A stretch of 64,000 nucleotides of DNA from Sphingobacteruim zhuxiongii (GCF_009557615.1 NZ_CP045652.1:62001-126000); one strand, 5' to 3'. Counted from the stretch's first letter, positions 15,393 through 25,539 are shown. Made by a program: numbers and translations. The notes: generated by a model not told the origin, from the sequence alone.

Positions 15393-16601
15393 TTAAGAGG
15401 ACAATTTTTGGCTTGAGGTATGCAATAGATTATTGATATGGTGGTGGACACCATTGAGTGGTAAAGTCACTGGTACAGTTGCTTCTTTTGTTATTAATCG
15501 TCTAAGAAGTTTGGACTGCAGCTTGCCTATATTACTCCAGCTCATAGATGCGCCATAACGGACCGCATTCTGTCTGTACTTGGCCAAGAGTTGTGGTTCA
15601 TCTAAAAGTGCGCGGATAATCAAGCTGAGGGCTACGCTGTCTTTAAAGTCGAACAGTAGGCCACGGTCGTCTTTCAGCAGATCCTTAGCATACCAATACG
15701 GCGTAGACACGACAGCAGCTCCTGCACCTATCGCGAAGGACAAGGTACCGCTACTGATCTGATTCTCGTTGGGGTAGGGGGTGACATAAATGTCGCAGGC
15801 GCTGAGGTACTGCGTAAGCAATTCTTCGGAAGCAAACTCGTTTACAAAGCAGACCTTATCTCCTATACCCAGGTCTTGGGCTTTTGTCTGCAGATATTCG
15901 CGGTAAGATTCGCCGGCCTCGCGGAGAATATTGGGGTGTGTACTCCCTAAAATAATATAAATGAAGTCCTCATTCGGGACAGAAGCTACTGCTTCTATAG
16001 CGGTTTCGAAGCCTTTACTTGGCCCCAAAAAACCAAAGCTGAGCATAACTCGCTTGCCGCTGAGTCCCAGTTCTTGCTTGGCCTCGCTTTGACGGTAGGA
16101 AAAATGAGGTACGCCATGCGGGATAAGTTCGATCTTTCGAGGGGCGATGTGGTAGATGTCTTGAAGCATGTTTACGGCGGTATCGGTCATGACGGTCACG
16201 TTCTTGCTATAGGCAGAAAGCTGTTGGAGTACCCGAAGTTCTGCAGCGCTGGGTTGCTGCAGTACCGTATGAAAATTGGTAACAACAGGTATAGCGAGGG
16301 CGCGTACAAAATCCAATATATAGTCTCCAGCCTCGCCCCCAAATATGCCATACTCGTGCTGGACTATCACCGCATCAAAAGTCTCATTAATATGTCGGGC
16401 GGCCTGCATATAACTCGCTCTTTTGTTTTTTTCGATGCTGGTGTATACCTCCGACGGAAAGAAATCTTCGCTACCATCCGAGATGGCTATAATAGCCGGA
16501 GCTAAAGTTGGGTCTTGGTGTAAGGATTTAAACAAATCCTGAGTAAATGTAGCGATACCGCACTGCCTAGGTGGGTATGTTCCGATAATGGCGATATTCA
16601 T
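15393..16601 (-). CDS. GT4-family glycosyltransferase
   Basis: The protein has a GT-B fold. The N-terminal domain starts MNIAIIGTYPPRQCGIATFT and contains VQHEYGIFGG and NFHTVL. The C-terminal nucleotide-sugar domain contains LSFGFLGPSKGFETAIEA and a donor-site region YPNENQISSGTLSFAIGAG. It is of normal length (402 aa). Related genes are often found beside trehalose or GH15 genes in Bacteroidota; donor and acceptor are unknown. A decayed paralogue with the same start (STFPPRACGIATYT) lies at 43667-44690. Its 3' end is 16 bases from the IS3 element. A motif copy is 81 bases upstream of the start. Confidence 0.88.
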   Translation of the reverse strand: MNIAIIGTYPPRQCGIATFTQDLFKSLHQDPTLAPAIIAISDGSEDFFPSEVYTSIEKNKRASYMQAARHINETFDAVIVQHEYGIFGGEAGDYILDFVRALAIPVVTNFHTVLQQPSAAELRVLQQLSAYSKNVTVMTDTAVNMLQDIYHIAPRKIELIPHGVPHFSYRQSEAKQELGLSGKRVMLSFGFLGPSKGFETAIEAVASVPNEDFIYIILGSTHPNILREAGESYREYLQTKAQDLGIGDKVCFVNEFASEELLTQYLSACDIYVTPYPNENQISSGTLSFAIGAGAAVVSTPYWYAKDLLKDDRGLLFDFKDSVALSLIIRALLDEPQLLAKYRQNAVRYGASMSWSNIGKLQSKLLRRLITKEATVPVTLPLNGVHHHINNLLHTSSQKLSS

Positions 16602-16682
16602 AGTGACGTTGTTTTTCGTTTCTGCTATAAAGAACAGGAAATGAACGACTATGTTGTCGGAGAAATGTCGAAAACATAAAAT

Positions 16683-16714
16683 GCCGTATTAAATCCGCAC
16701 TATCCGTACAAATA
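16683..16714 (-). promoter_or_regulatory. GTATTTGTAC...TTAATACG element upstream of GT4 gene
   Basis: On the minus strand GTATTTGTAC is followed 13 bases later by TTAATACG. The proximal half is about 81 bases before the GT4 start codon. Confidence 0.45.
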
Positions 16715-16747
16715 CTTACCTCGTAGAGCAATCGCTAAGCTGAGGCG

Positions 16748-17089
16748 TTACGCTACTGCACTCATCGATATACAGATATCGGCACATTCGCGACATAACC
16801 GCGCACACTCCCGGCATTGTTCCATACCATGAGTGGCATGCTTTTCACACTCCTCGGCACATGCGGTACAGATCTTTGCGCACAGTTCGCATAAGGCGTG
16901 GCTATTGTTACTATCCAATTGCATCAGCTCAGCCGTCGCTTTACATAAAGTGGAACATTCCAGATCCAATAGGATACACGCGCGCAACATTTCGATCTCG
17001 GACTCGTTAAGACAGGCTGATGCACATTGCATGCAGGCGCTGGCACAGGCCAGGCATTTTTCTATACATTCTTGCATTTTCTCTTTCAT
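16748..17089 (-). CDS. Cys-rich DUF326 four-helix-bundle (copper-binding type) protein
   Basis: The 113-residue protein has 19 Cys, nearly all in CxxC or CxxxC spacing along helices (ECIEKCLACASACMQCASAC, CELCAKICTACAEEC, CRECARLCRECADIC). This is the pattern of DUF326 and Csp-type copper-storage bundles, where inward-facing Cys bind many Cu(I) ions. It lacks a signal peptide, so a cytosolic store is likely. It is followed by the sensor kinase gene on the same strand after 70+ bases. A weak copy of the shared element (AACCGAATACG, 17149-17158) is 60 bases upstream. Confidence 0.85.
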   Translation of the reverse strand: MKEKMQECIEKCLACASACMQCASACLNESEIEMLRACILLDLECSTLCKATAELMQLDSNNSHALCELCAKICTACAEECEKHATHGMEQCRECARLCRECADICISMSAVA

Positions 17090-17181
17090 GATCTTGAGAA
17101 TTATCGTTTAAAAAATAAGTATCCAACCAATCAATGAACACCGAAATACGTATTCGGTTTAAAAATGCATGAGAGAGATGA

Positions 17182-19338
17182 CTACAACATGGAAGGTGGG
17201 AAAGGAGCTGTAATCGGAAAGTATAACCTAATGGCCGTACCCGTTCCTTCGGTAGACTCCACCTGAATAAGCCCTCCGAGCCGATCCATAATACGTCTGA
17301 CTAAAGACAGGCCGACCCCTGTACCCTGAAAGGCCTGCGCATTATCGGCACGGGCAAAAATATCAAATATATGAGGAAGCTGAGCTGCAGGAATACCGAT
17401 ACCATTGTCTTTGATCGTATAACATACCTGCTGCTGGTCCATCGTGCTGTGTATCCATATCTTTTGCCGGTCGTTGGTACAGGAATATTTGACCGCATTA
17501 TTGATGATATTAAGAAAGATCTGGTATAAGGCGCTCTTTTCTCCCCAAAGTGGCAACAGACGTCCGTAATAAATCTTGCAGGAAGCCGCATCGTGCAACA
17601 GGAGAGCTTCTTGCAGGATTTTCTTTATGGTATAGGACATCGGAATCGGATCCTTGGCCATAGCAGCAGTCTTGCTCTGGCTGATAGCGACAATGTTGTT
17701 GACAATGTCTTCAATATTAGCTACACTACCCGATAAGTTTTTAAGCCAATCTTCTTTCATGCCTTGCGATAGGGTCTCGCCTGCAGAACGCAGAAACTGT
17801 AATCCCATTTTAAGGATAGAGAGGGGATTTTTGAGGTCGTGCGAAAGGCTGAATGTAAGCATTTCAAGTTCGTTATTGAGCAGACGGAGCTCATCTGTCA
17901 TGAGCTGCTTCTCTGCAGCTTTACTCACTATGGATTCTTTGATGCTTTGTTGGAGGTAACTGATAAACTTAAGGTCATTATCATCCCAAGGTCGGGCAGA
18001 GTCGTGAATGGGCTCCTCCCAGGTATGTACCACATAGTTTTTATTTCGTTGTTCGACATCCAGCTGAACCACCGTACAGAGATGTTCTTTGCGAAACCAG
18101 ACCACGTAATAGTCTTTGTAACTGCCTAAAGTATAATACAGAAGTCCAGCAAAAGGCAGGGCTTTGGAAAGATTTCTCCGGTGATTCAGCCGGAAATTGT
18201 AATCCTTGAACAAGGTTTTATGGCTCGCCGTTTGGAGATAGGTGATAAGCTCGTAAAAAAGATCTACATCGGGTACCTCGCCATGAAAAAACACGTCGCC
18301 CTGATTATAGATAGCCACACCGTCTGCGGCAACCATATCCTGCAATAAATCCATATGTTGCACCAGAGCGCAATTGATCGTCTTGTTGTTGACTAAAGAT
18401 TCCTTTAGCGTAAGATTGGCCGCAACTAGCTGCTCATTATGTTCGATCAAGCCTTGTTTGAAGAGGCTTTCAAATTTGGTCATCGCACTTTGAACAATAA
18501 ACGTACTCAGTTTGCGCTGCTGCAGATCGACTTTCTTAGGCTTGGAATGCTGTGCAATGACCAAACCCCAAAACTCATCCTCCAGATAAAGGGGAAAGAA
18601 TAAGGCAGAAGAAACACCCAAGGTATTAAGATAAATCTGATGTAACTTGGGGGGCGGCGCTAGCTGGCTACATAACAGATGTATATCCGGGTCTAGACTA
18701 TATAGTTTTTGATGGGAACCCTCTAAATTAGGTATATATCGGTAGGACAGACTTTTATAGTAAGGCATCACTTCCTCAGGAAGAAAAGTTTCCGCAAACT
18801 CTTTGCCTATATATCTCATTTTATGATTCTTTTGATACTCTGCAATCACTGTACTATGGCCGGTCTCTTGAACCTGAAGGACAAATACGCGCTCGAATTT
18901 GAGTAGCTTCTGCAATGCCTTACAAAGAAAATTCCAATTGTTGGTGTAAGTTTCGTCGAAAAGAAAGCCCAGTTCATTCATGCGGGAGACCGAGATATTT
19001 TTATGGTGCTGCTCTTCCCATTCGACATAGACACGACCTTTATTGAGGCTGAGTTTGAAATAATAGCGGTTGTAGTTTATTCGCTTGGAAAAGACTTGAC
19101 TCGGAATTCTTTTGTCCAGAACGGCTTGAACGGTATCTAGGAATTTGCCGCATTCGCCATTCCACAAAGAGGAGAAGAAATCTTCCAAAGGCAGACCCAA
19201 GAGATCTGATATGGTTAATTTGGTGAAAGAGCAGGCAGACTGACTAATGGCAATAACTGTTAAACTGGCATCTGTAATCATCAGATTGCCAAAGGTCTGT
19301 AAGGAAGCCTCCACAATAGGACAGTTAGTATCTTTCAT
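17182..19338 (-). CDS. Phytochrome-like PAS-GAF-PHY sensor histidine kinase
   Basis: The domain order suggests a bacteriophytochrome. A PAS_2-like domain starts right after NC at residues 5-6, the position of the biliverdin Cys in DrBphP. A GAF domain contains LHQIYLNTLGVSSALFFPLY and DEFWGLVIAQHS, and a PHY-like domain contains YYVVWFRKEHL and WDDNDLKFISYLQQSI. The kinase follows near residue 500: SLSHDLKNPLSILK (His box), DNGIGIP and GTGVGLSLVRRI. The GAF PASDIP signature is replaced by PEEVMP, which lacks the conserved Asp, so chromophore binding is uncertain. I chose the ATG at 19338; the upstream in-frame extension starts at a non-ATG codon. No response regulator is adjacent. The nearest is at 29809. 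Confidence 0.8.
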   Translation of the reverse strand: MKDTNCPIVEASLQTFGNLMITDASLTVIAISQSACSFTKLTISDLLGLPLEDFFSSLWNGECGKFLDTVQAVLDKRIPSQVFSKRINYNRYYFKLSLNKGRVYVEWEEQHHKNISVSRMNELGFLFDETYTNNWNFLCKALQKLLKFERVFVLQVQETGHSTVIAEYQKNHKMRYIGKEFAETFLPEEVMPYYKSLSYRYIPNLEGSHQKLYSLDPDIHLLCSQLAPPPKLHQIYLNTLGVSSALFFPLYLEDEFWGLVIAQHSKPKKVDLQQRKLSTFIVQSAMTKFESLFKQGLIEHNEQLVAANLTLKESLVNNKTINCALVQHMDLLQDMVAADGVAIYNQGDVFFHGEVPDVDLFYELITYLQTASHKTLFKDYNFRLNHRRNLSKALPFAGLLYYTLGSYKDYYVVWFRKEHLCTVVQLDVEQRNKNYVVHTWEEPIHDSARPWDDNDLKFISYLQQSIKESIVSKAAEKQLMTDELRLLNNELEMLTFSLSHDLKNPLSILKMGLQFLRSAGETLSQGMKEDWLKNLSGSVANIEDIVNNIVAISQSKTAAMAKDPIPMSYTIKKILQEALLLHDAASCKIYYGRLLPLWGEKSALYQIFLNIINNAVKYSCTNDRQKIWIHSTMDQQQVCYTIKDNGIGIPAAQLPHIFDIFARADNAQAFQGTGVGLSLVRRIMDRLGGLIQVESTEGTGTAIRLYFPITAPFPPSML

Positions 19339-19694
19339 AGGGGTCTGGATTGGGAATTTATACCTCAAGCCGTGATTATATCTTACATAACGTATCGTGT
19401 TGATAAATATTGTATTGCTGCAATTTATGTCATTTATTTCTTCTATTCTGTATAGGTTTGGCGCTATACATGAGGATAAAAACAAAAAGCAAAAATACCG
19501 AAGTAAAAAGTATAACTAACATATCAATCTCTTTTCTCTTTTTAGGTTATTATCAAAAATCAGGCATTTATTACCTTAACCAAGACATACCCGTATTTAA
19601 ACAATATAATTAGGTAATATTACGTTAATTGCATCCTGTTTTTAACAATTTGATGGCCTACGCGTTCAATTAGGAGAACAAAATATCAAGGCGT

Positions 19695-19922
19695 ATGAAA
19701 ACGAATTATTTTTTTGCAATAGGTATTAGTGCTTTTTTACTCACTGGATGTGGGCAATCTAAAAAAGAAAAAACAGGAGGCCCAGGTCCAGTAACGGAAT
19801 CGGATAAAACCCGATATAATATCAATCCAAATGATGAAGTACGATACGGTACGCCAGACACGGTGCGTAAAGACAGTACAAAAGGGGATACCGTAACCGA
19901 TGTGAAAGACTATCCGCTATAA
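19695..19922 (+). CDS. Small lipoprotein, 75 aa
   Basis: It has a signal peptide with lipobox (ISAFLLTGCG) and a short, disordered, Lys/Asp/Thr-rich mature part. No domain is recognised. Its 3' end overlaps by 13 bases with the convergent topoisomerase gene. GGTAATATTACG at 19612-19623 is a weak match to the shared upstream element. Confidence 0.75.
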   Translation: MKTNYFFAIGISAFLLTGCGQSKKEKTGGPGPVTESDKTRYNINPNDEVRYGTPDTVRKDSTKGDTVTDVKDYPL

Positions 19923-20971
19923 CCCGCAGATCGGATCAATTGCATCAGTTTCTTTTTGTATGCAGCGTCTGTAGGGGAGCGTTCAGGATTCAGGGACACC
20001 CGTTTTATCCAGTTGTCCAATGCTCCATCAAGGTAGCTTTTCTGTATATAGGGATGTATATAATGACTACGGGTAATGGATCTGGTATTTCCCAATTGCT
20101 GTGCTACCTGATCGATAACGGTCACGAGTTGCTGTTTGCGTGCAGTGGCACTCGTAGGAAGTGCGGATTGGCCAAGGTAGTGGAGTGCAAGGATACAGCC
20201 GTACCAAGTACGGAAGGTCTTGCAGGTGATGTCGGCATCGGTGGCTGCTTTAAGATAGGCATTTAGCGTTCCGGAATCTAATGGTGTGGGTTGACCATCA
20301 TGATCATAGTATTGAAAAAGACGTTGTCCAGGGATTTCCTTTACCTTAGCAAGCAAACGCACCAGCGATTTTTCCGTAAGATAGCTTTGTTGGCGGATAC
20401 CTTTTTTACCTATAAATTTAAAAAATACTTTGTTTGTGCTGATCTGTACATGGCGATTGCGCAGGGTGGTAAGGCCATAGGACTTATTCTCCTTTTCGTA
20501 AGCCGTATTGCCGACTCTGAAGTAGGTCTTGCTCATCACGGCCAGCGCTAAAGCACAAATACGTTCTTTGGATAGCTGGCGCGAAGTAAGATCGGACGTG
20601 ATATGTTTTTGTAAACGGGACATTCGCTGACCGAATATATAAAGTGAACCAAATTTATCCTTTTTACGTAGCTGGCTCCATGCCGGATGATAGAGGTACT
20701 GCTTTCTGCCGCGCACATCTATTCCGGTAGATTGGATGTGACCGTTGCTCGTAGCACAGATCCAAACCTGTTCCCAAGCAGGAGGGATCACCAAAGCCTG
20801 AATACGGGCAAGCGTCTGTGGATTTTGAATAGGCTTGCCTTGCTGATCGAGGTATTTAAAGTGTTTTCCCTGACGTACACGCTGATAGCCCCGCCCTTGG
20901 CACGAAACATAACGAAGCCCTGCTTCATGCAAGGCTTCGGAATCTGCTATTAAATTTTCTGATGTGGGCAT
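19910..20971 (-). CDS. DNA topoisomerase IB (poxvirus type)
   Basis: All catalytic elements of type IB topoisomerases are visible. The N-terminal domain has IPPAWEQVWICATSNGHIQS and GRKQYLYH. The catalytic domain has RVGNTAYEKENKSYGLTTLR (Arg), FIGKKG (Lys), KTFRTWYGC (second Arg) and SITRSHYIHP with the nucleophilic Tyr. The length (353 aa) matches bacterial TopIB. The enzyme relaxes supercoils by a 3'-phosphotyrosine nick. It starts 2 bases after the stop of the small KNHG/Rho-N-like gene, so the two are an operon. Confidence 0.95.
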   Translation of the reverse strand: MPTSENLIADSEALHEAGLRYVSCQGRGYQRVRQGKHFKYLDQQGKPIQNPQTLARIQALVIPPAWEQVWICATSNGHIQSTGIDVRGRKQYLYHPAWSQLRKKDKFGSLYIFGQRMSRLQKHITSDLTSRQLSKERICALALAVMSKTYFRVGNTAYEKENKSYGLTTLRNRHVQISTNKVFFKFIGKKGIRQQSYLTEKSLVRLLAKVKEIPGQRLFQYYDHDGQPTPLDSGTLNAYLKAATDADITCKTFRTWYGCILALHYLGQSALPTSATARKQQLVTVIDQVAQQLGNTRSITRSHYIHPYIQKSYLDGALDNWIKRVSLNPERSPTDAAYKKKLMQLIRSAGYSG

Positions 20972-20973
20972 AA

Positions 20974-21222
20974 CTAGTGATTTCGAATAGCGTTTATTAA
21001 TTCACTTTTCGTCATATCATGCCGTCCTGTTATGCCAATTTTTTTTGCTTCGCTCAATAGTTCCACTTTCGTGCGTTCGTCCATAGGACTGCTTTTGCCG
21101 CCTTTTTTGCTGGCATTGGGTGAATTGGCTATACGGGCAGCCTTTTCTTTGCTCGCTCCTTCTCGACGTAAGGCCTCATACTTGGCATCGTCTTTAATCT
21201 GTTTTCCGTGATTCTTTGTCAT
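20974..21222 (-). CDS. Small KNHG-type protein with Rho-N-like C-terminus
   Basis: From the ATG at 21222 the product is MTKNHGKQIKDDAKYEALRR..., followed by GASKEKAARIANSPNASKKG and a C-terminal helix-loop-helix (ERTKVELLSEAKKIGITG, KSELINAIRN) like the Rho termination factor N-terminal / SAP-type domain. This matches a widespread family of about 80-residue proteins. An in-frame ATG at 21342 would add 40 residues. The regulatory motif at 21418-21429 is 76 bases from that start, so the longer form cannot be excluded. It is 2 bases from topoisomerase IB and probably a DNA-associated stress protein. Confidence 0.7.
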   Translation of the reverse strand: MTKNHGKQIKDDAKYEALRREGASKEKAARIANSPNASKKGGKSSPMDERTKVELLSEAKKIGITGRHDMTKSELINAIRNH

Positions 21223-21417
21223 ACCTTTCGATTTTGAATCGTGACTACCTACATTGATCATCGCAATAATCAAGCTTCTCATTTGGCCTGCTGTAATTTT
21301 CAAATCTTGTATATTCATAATAGTATGTTGAGTTGTTTGCATATACTATTTCAAAAAACAGGCCGAAATGAGGGGGAGACTACCTATTTTGAATCCGGAA
21401 TCTACGGGTTTGCAACA

Positions 21418-21429
21418 GGTATTTATCCC
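21418..21429 (-). promoter_or_regulatory. GGGATAAATACC element upstream of the TopIB operon
   Basis: On the minus strand the site reads GGGATAAATACC with a weak distal half (GCTTTCTAC). It is 76 bases before the ATG at 21342, and about 195 before that at 21222. Confidence 0.45.
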
Positions 21430-21450
21430 TATTGCAGCGTAGAAAGCACA

Positions 21451-23263
21451 TCATTCATACAGGCTATCAAAGAATGTCGGATTGTCCAATTTGATGGCGA
21501 TGCGGTATGCTGCGTTGACAAGGCCCACATGGCTATAAGCCTGAGGGAAGTTGCCCCATTGACTCCCGTCCTGATCGTCGACGTCTTCACTGAATAACAT
21601 GAGGTGATTACCAAATGACAGCAGCTGCTTAAAGACATCCTGCGCCTCTTCAAGACGGCCCACACAAGCCAAGGCTTCTACGTACCAGAAAGCACATACC
21701 AAAAAGGTCGATTTGGGACGACCGAAGTCATCCTTATGCAGGTAACGGTAAAAGAGGCCATGCTCTCCCTTCAGTACTTTTTCCAATTGGAGGAGATGCT
21801 CTTTGGCCTTGGGTGAATTGGGATCTAGGTAACCCATCATGATCAGCTGCAGGGTAGAGGCATCAAGATCGGTGTTGTCTTGGGCATTGGTATATACCTT
21901 TCGACGGTCATCATAACAACTTTCAATATGCTCGATAGCCCGCTCGCGTATGGCATTGGCCTGAATGGATATATCTTCCAGGCTATATTGACGGGCTATC
22001 TTTAGCGCCGCCGTGGCACCTGCCCATTGAAAGAGATTGGAATAACAATGTCTCTTTTCCATATTTCGGAATTCCCAGATTCCGGCATCTTTTTCATCGA
22101 TGGTGAGTTCGATCTTTTTCAGGATAAATCGGGTCCATTGGGCTGCAAAACCGGTGTTTTGATGGCGGAAGCGATGATCCGTAAAAAGCGGAAGTAAAGC
22201 GATCATGGCCTGTCCATACACGTCATTCTGAATGTGTTCAGAGGCTTGATTGCCGATACGGATGGGTTTATTGCCCATATAGCCGTTAAGAAAGTCTAGT
22301 GTTTTTTCTTCCAAGTTGGATTGTCCCAGGATACCATATAGGGGCTGCAACCGACCTGCATCCGACTGGGTAATGTTGGCGATGTAAGAAGCGTATTTTT
22401 CCATTTCTTCAAAATGACCGATATGACTTAAAGCGGTCAGCACGTAATAACTGTCGCGCACCCAGCAGAAGCGGTAGTCCCAATTGCGACCTGCACCGGG
22501 GTGTTCTGGTAGACTGGTGGTGCTGGCTGCAATGATAGCTCCGGTGTCTTCATACTGATGTAGCTTTAGGGCGAGGGCCGACCGTATTACTTCCTTTTGG
22601 TAGAATGATGGAATGGACATTTTTTACCCAGCGGTGCCAGTATTGACGGGTACGGCTCAAAAACTCTTCGGCCGTACGTTCGATAGGTGCCTCAAAGGGA
22701 TTGCCAAATGTGAGAATGAGATAGACCGGCTTGTTGATCAAGTAAGCGATATTGTCGAAGAAATGGCTGGTCGGCATATTTGTAACGAGGCGCATCTTTA
22801 CATCACCGCATTCAAACTGAATGTGATTGCTGCCTCTATTTTTTTGAAAAGAAGATTTGCCGTAGTGGTATTTAGGATCGCAGACGACACGCACTTTGGG
22901 GTGCCCTGATATAGGCTCAATCTTTCGGATCAACATGAGCGGTTTGTAGTAACGCTCGAACTGCTCAAAGCGTGGGGCATAATCCGTAATCCGGTAACTC
23001 CCCTCTGCACTTTCTATAGTAGTACAGAGTATATTGGTGTTTTCTATATAGTACTGGCTGGAATGGATAATGCCACTAGGAGGCGTGATGCTAAATCGTC
23101 CTCCTTGGTGTTCGTCCAGCAGCGTGCCAAACACAAAGGAGTCTTCAAAGGAAGGCCAGCATAACCAGTTGATATTGCTGTCTTTGCCCACATGGGCTAT
23201 GTATGCACAATTTCCGATTATGCCGCTATTGTATATATGCTTTTGTTTTGCCATTGGTGTCAT
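21451..23263 (-). pseudogene. GH15 glucoamylase/trehalase-like protein, one frameshift
   Basis: The upstream part (23263 down to about 22626) is the GH15 N-terminal beta-sandwich: YNSGIIGNCAYIAHVGKDS and NWLCWPSFEDSFVFG. The downstream part is the alpha/alpha barrel (GAGRNWDYRFCWVRDSYYVL, SEHIQNDVYGQAM, FLVCAFWYVEALA). The frame breaks at the A6 run at 22621-22626 (read on the minus strand) after YWHRWVK and resumes as MSIPSFYQKEV. One A too many explains it. Together the parts are about 600 aa, the normal family length. The gene overlaps the 3' end of the trehalose synthase gene by 38 bases, so a trehalase role is plausible. If the shift is a sequencing error, the enzyme is intact. Confidence 0.88.
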
Positions 23264-25478
23264 TTATGGGTTTTCTGAATACTTTATTAGTCTGCGGTGT
23301 CAACTCTTGCAGGAGGTTGGTCACTTCTTCTTGGTTTTCGATATAGTAGCGTGCTAGGGTCTGTTTATTGCCCACCTTGATAGTTACCGCGGAATCGGGC
23401 AGTTCGTAAAACATATCTTCATCGGTCGAATCATCGCCAATAGCAAATATGAAATCGGGCTTATAGTGATCTACGACTTCTAAAGCTGCCTTTCCTTTAT
23501 TCAAGCTGTTTATTTTGACTTCAATTACTTTATCGCCCATGAGCAATTGCAGGTCGTATTGCGGTAGGAGATAGCGGAGAGCATCCGCAAGTTCCTGCGC
23601 CCGCATCATGCCTAACCCTGTATGTACCTTGCGGTAGTGCCATGCTAATGAATAGTTTTTCTCTTCGATAATAGAACCGGGCGTCCGGTCGGTAAACTTG
23701 GCCATGATGCGTCTCACCGGAGCTTTCCAAGTGGTGGGCATACTGGGCTTGTCTCGCCATAGCCCATCAGGTACGTTGCTCCAGGCGCCGTGTTCACCGA
23801 TAAGATAGTAACCGGTATCTCCAAACCACTTGTTGAGATCGGTATGTGGCCGGCCACTGATTATAGTGACCTGGTTGGCAGCATCACTCTGAAGATCCGC
23901 TAATAACTTCAATACCTGCACGGTCGGCTTAGCAGCGCTGGCATCATTCTTAAATCCGACCAAGGTACCATCATAATCGAGAAAAAATAGGCGTCGCTTG
24001 GCTTTTTGGAACTGATCGGTCAACTTCTTGAGCGTAGCCCCCTGCATTTTTCGGCTTGCGGACGTTTTCTGCTCCGTTTTCACCTCATGCAATCTGTTGA
24101 AAAACAGTTTTACCCAATGCGTGATGTTGAATTTTTTGACCATAGCGACATTGGCCCGCATGCGCTGCTGCCGCTCCATCTTGGGCATATAAATTGCGAG
24201 AGGTATCGCTTGCATAATGTCTTCGATGGCATTTGGGTTCACTTGGATCGTCTCGGGTAGTTCTTTGGCGGCACCTGCAAATTCGCTTAAAATAAGTACA
24301 CCATTGTGATCTTGTGCTTTGCTGGCGATGTATTCCTTGCATACCAGGTTCATCCCATCCCGTAGCGACGTCACCAAACAGATATCTGCAGCTACATAGA
24401 GTGCCGAAAGATCTTCGATAGGCAACGAATTGTAGAAGTAGGTAATAGGAGTCCAGTCGTCCGAACCATAAACGGCGTTGATGTGTCCGACCATACGGTC
24501 TATTTCGTCCCGTAGGAGCTTGTATTGTGCCACATTGTCCCGGGAAGGAACAACCAGCATATACAATACCACCTTATTGCGCAGCTCGGGGTATTGCTGT
24601 AACAGGCTTTCGTAGGCCATTAACCGCTCTAAGATTCCTTTGCTGTAATCCAAACGGTCGATGGATAGAATTAATTTGCGCTTTTGATATTGTTCTTTCA
24701 GGACTTGTACTTTGTTCAGAACTACGTTGGATCGGGACAACTCTTCGAACTTATCAAAATCTATTCCCATGGGGAATACTTCGACGTGTACCCGACGGTC
24801 GCGGCAGCGAACGCTATTGTTTTTGGGTGAAAGCCCCAGAATATTTAAACAGGAATTGAGAAAGTGCTGGGCATCGTGGTAGGTATGAAAGGCGATTAAA
24901 TCTGCGCCTAATAGACCTTTTAAAAGTTCATTACGCCAAGGGATACAACGGAATATCTCATCTGCGGGAAAGGGAATGTGCTGAAAGTAACCTATAGTCA
25001 AATCACTTCGCTGCTGACGGAGCAATTGCGGAAGTAGCATGAGCTGGTAATCATGTACCCATAATTCGTCTTTGGAAGTAATGTTCTGCGCCAAGATAAT
25101 GTCACAGAAATGCTGATTCACTTTTTGATAAGCGAGCCAATAGGACTTGTCGAATACAGCATAGGATAAACGATAGTGACAGATGGGCCACAGTATCTCA
25201 TTGGAGAAGCCCTCGTAATACCCCTCTAGATCTTCGGCGCTTAGAAAGACAGGGATGAGGTTTAATTTGGCAAGCTCTGTGCGAATCAATTGCACTTCGC
25301 TTTCATTCTCCGGAATGTAGCCCGGCCAGCCTACCCATATATTACTGCCGGTCTTGTAGTAAGATCCCAAGCCGGTAGCCAGCCCACCCTCGCTCGGGAT
25401 AAAATGTAATTCATTGGCACGCTTTTCAATACGTACCGGTAATCGATTGGAAATAATTATAGTTCTTTTTTTTTGCAT
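23226..25478 (-). CDS. Bifunctional trehalose-6-phosphate synthase/phosphatase
   Basis: Residues 1 to about 475 are an OtsA-type GT20 synthase: ISNRLPVRI, GGLATGLGSYY, WVHDYQLMLLPQLLR, FPADEIFRCIPWR and DRLDYSKGI. Residues about 495-740 are an OtsB-type HAD phosphatase, with LDYDGTLVGF carrying the nucleophilic Asp and GDDSTDEDMF. The fusion of 750 aa makes trehalose from UDP-glucose and glucose-6-phosphate in one polypeptide. It lies between BaeRF (61-base gap upstream) and GH15 (overlapping downstream), forming a likely three-gene osmotic/desiccation operon. Confidence 0.96.
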   Translation of the reverse strand: MQKKRTIIISNRLPVRIEKRANELHFIPSEGGLATGLGSYYKTGSNIWVGWPGYIPENESEVQLIRTELAKLNLIPVFLSAEDLEGYYEGFSNEILWPICHYRLSYAVFDKSYWLAYQKVNQHFCDIILAQNITSKDELWVHDYQLMLLPQLLRQQRSDLTIGYFQHIPFPADEIFRCIPWRNELLKGLLGADLIAFHTYHDAQHFLNSCLNILGLSPKNNSVRCRDRRVHVEVFPMGIDFDKFEELSRSNVVLNKVQVLKEQYQKRKLILSIDRLDYSKGILERLMAYESLLQQYPELRNKVVLYMLVVPSRDNVAQYKLLRDEIDRMVGHINAVYGSDDWTPITYFYNSLPIEDLSALYVAADICLVTSLRDGMNLVCKEYIASKAQDHNGVLILSEFAGAAKELPETIQVNPNAIEDIMQAIPLAIYMPKMERQQRMRANVAMVKKFNITHWVKLFFNRLHEVKTEQKTSASRKMQGATLKKLTDQFQKAKRRLFFLDYDGTLVGFKNDASAAKPTVQVLKLLADLQSDAANQVTIISGRPHTDLNKWFGDTGYYLIGEHGAWSNVPDGLWRDKPSMPTTWKAPVRRIMAKFTDRTPGSIIEEKNYSLAWHYRKVHTGLGMMRAQELADALRYLLPQYDLQLLMGDKVIEVKINSLNKGKAALEVVDHYKPDFIFAIGDDSTDEDMFYELPDSAVTIKVGNKQTLARYYIENQEEVTNLLQELTPQTNKVFRKPINDTNGKTKAYIQ

Positions 25479-25539
25479 AAAAGGTAAGGTAACAAGTCGT
25501 CGACCTATATGATTTGGAAAAATATAGTGCCCGAGGGCA

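Noticed and set aside
19339..19485. 49-residue extension of the phytochrome-like kinase
   Set aside because: It begins with a non-ATG codon and lacks similarity; the PAS domain starts right after the ATG at 19338.
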